Positions 62,871-64,000 of a DNA stretch of 64,000 nucleotides are shown piece by piece. The position numbers and the translations under genes are program-made. The stretch lies in NCBI GenBank assembly GCA_905221605.1, contig CAJNDS010002412.1, forward strand, positions 1,753,386 to 1,817,385, given 5' to 3'. This stretch comes from Symbiodinium natans. Taxonomy: Eukaryota > Sar > Dinophyceae > Suessiales > Symbiodiniaceae. Every line of letters starts with the position of its first letter. Position 1 is the first letter of the stretch. The notes under the pieces are model-generated. The model worked only from the letters and a program-made list of their open reading frames with translations. It was not told where the DNA came from and did no database searches.

Positions 62871-64000
62871 TTGCTCAGGGAATCACGAAGCCATGGGAAC
62901 ATTCTGTACAAACCATGCTTAGCAAATCCTGCCTACAATGGGCATGCAAAAACTACAAGACGTCAAGCGCAAGGGTCTTCGGCGGGAGGTAGATCACCAT
63001 CTCCTTGAAAGAGGTGCCTCTTGGGTGCAGCAGTCGGGGCCGCGTCCAGTGGCCGTCCAAATCCTGGCAAGGCTTTCAACTTACAGGAGGAACTTGGGTG
63101 CAGGTTTGAGTGCGATTTCTTCACCAGCACGAAGCATGCACCAGCAGATGTCGTAGCCTTGCGAATGTTGGACTTCCCTAAACCCTAAACCCTAAACCCT
63201 AGGCTTAGCGGCTAGGCGCATCTGGGCAGGTGTCGAAGAAGAGGCCTGCAGCTTAGGAGCTTAGGAGCTCATGATAGCTCATCTGCTCCTCGTCCTAAAG
63301 GCACAAATAAAGCCCAACATTGAACCCCCAAAACCCTACGAACCCGTCTTGTTGCCACCCTCAGCCATAAACATAAACCCTGAACCCTAAATCCTGAACT
63401 CCTGCGAATTCCCGCAAAGGGTGCCCCTAATCTGCTCGCCGAGCCTGGAGTTGGAGGCATGCAGCCAGAGCGGTGGCCCCGTCGGTGCCCAAAGAGAAAC
63501 TCCTCATAGTGTTAGGCTGAAAAATTTAGCCCCTAAAACCCCGCACCTTTTTTCTGTGGGGGTGAAAGAACCCCCCCTCCCTCCCCGCCCCCCCCCAAGC
63601 CCTCTTTTTGTAGGTTGAAGCTGAACTAGGATCGGGAGGTTTTGGCATTTGTCCCAGAAACCCGAAACCCCAAACCGATATTGGTCTTTTTTGAGGAGGG
63701 ACTGCAGTGCGATAGTGATCTGAACCCTTTAACCTTGGCGTTTGCCTCCCCACCCCCCACCCCTCGCCTGCAATGTTCGTACCCTAAACCCTAAACCCTA
63801 AACACTAAAAGCAAACCCTAAACCCTGCACCCCAAACCCCAAACCTACCTAGAGAACCCAGAGCGCATCTTCAGGCGCAGCACTTCTTGCACATGTTTCA
63901 ACGTATAGATGTCCAGTTTGCAAAATTGCCGTTCCTGTTTGGGCACCCTGCTCCCCAAAAAGTGGCAACCTCTCTGTACTTTCAGACTTTTTGCTTTAGA
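62871..64000. other. Region without a resolved gene
   Basis: Short arrays at 63176-63200 and 63780-63802. A minus-strand stretch at about 62990-63150 is open (GACFVLVKKSHSNLHPSSSC) but has no recognisable motif. The rest shows degenerate telomere-like words only. Confidence 0.45.

Overview
The window reads as dinoflagellate nuclear DNA. Interspersed CCCTAAA/TTTAGGG telomere-type repeats fill intergenic DNA and introns. Genes are cut into many short exons by 100-900 bp introns that end in AG|G but start with GA, GC or GT. Several introns are short inverted-repeat 'introner' elements found in many copies. One gene belongs to a secreted coiled-coil family I know only from dinoflagellate proteomes. 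A spliced-leader-like relic precedes a LINE. The exact species cannot be named.

Layout: 1-11.4 kb is gene-poor, with telomere-like arrays and microsatellites. At 11.6-16.2 kb lies a minus-strand LINE (ORF1 plus endonuclease/reverse-transcriptase ORF2, same frame, separated by one TGA). At 18.4-22.3 kb lies a minus-strand glycoside hydrolase family 5 (cellulase-like) gene. I resolved thirteen introns in one open frame; it carries a PAN/Apple-like module and an unusual four-helix transmembrane insertion inside the catalytic domain. From 47,965 down to 28,153 runs a minus-strand gene of 24 inferred exons (2,010 coding bases, 669 residues) for a secreted coiled-coil protein. Its intron 22 contains an intact 8,902-bp Ty1/copia retrotransposon in the opposite orientation, with two identical 455-bp LTRs and a TTATT target duplication. 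The copia pol carries a 2OG-Fe(II)-dioxygenase-like domain ahead of the integrase. The stretch 48-63 kb holds further minus-strand exon fragments that I cannot assemble with confidence, separated by introners and telomere-like arrays.

The two resolved host genes, the LINE and most exon candidates lie on the minus strand, as in the one-way gene arrays known from dinoflagellates. The main biological picture is a genome being cut up by small intron-forming elements. Splicing seems to need AG|G at the acceptor but tolerates GA and GC at the donor, because the donor bases are copies of the host exon sequence created at insertion. All exon joins were worked out by eye from reading-frame continuity; no transcript data were available.
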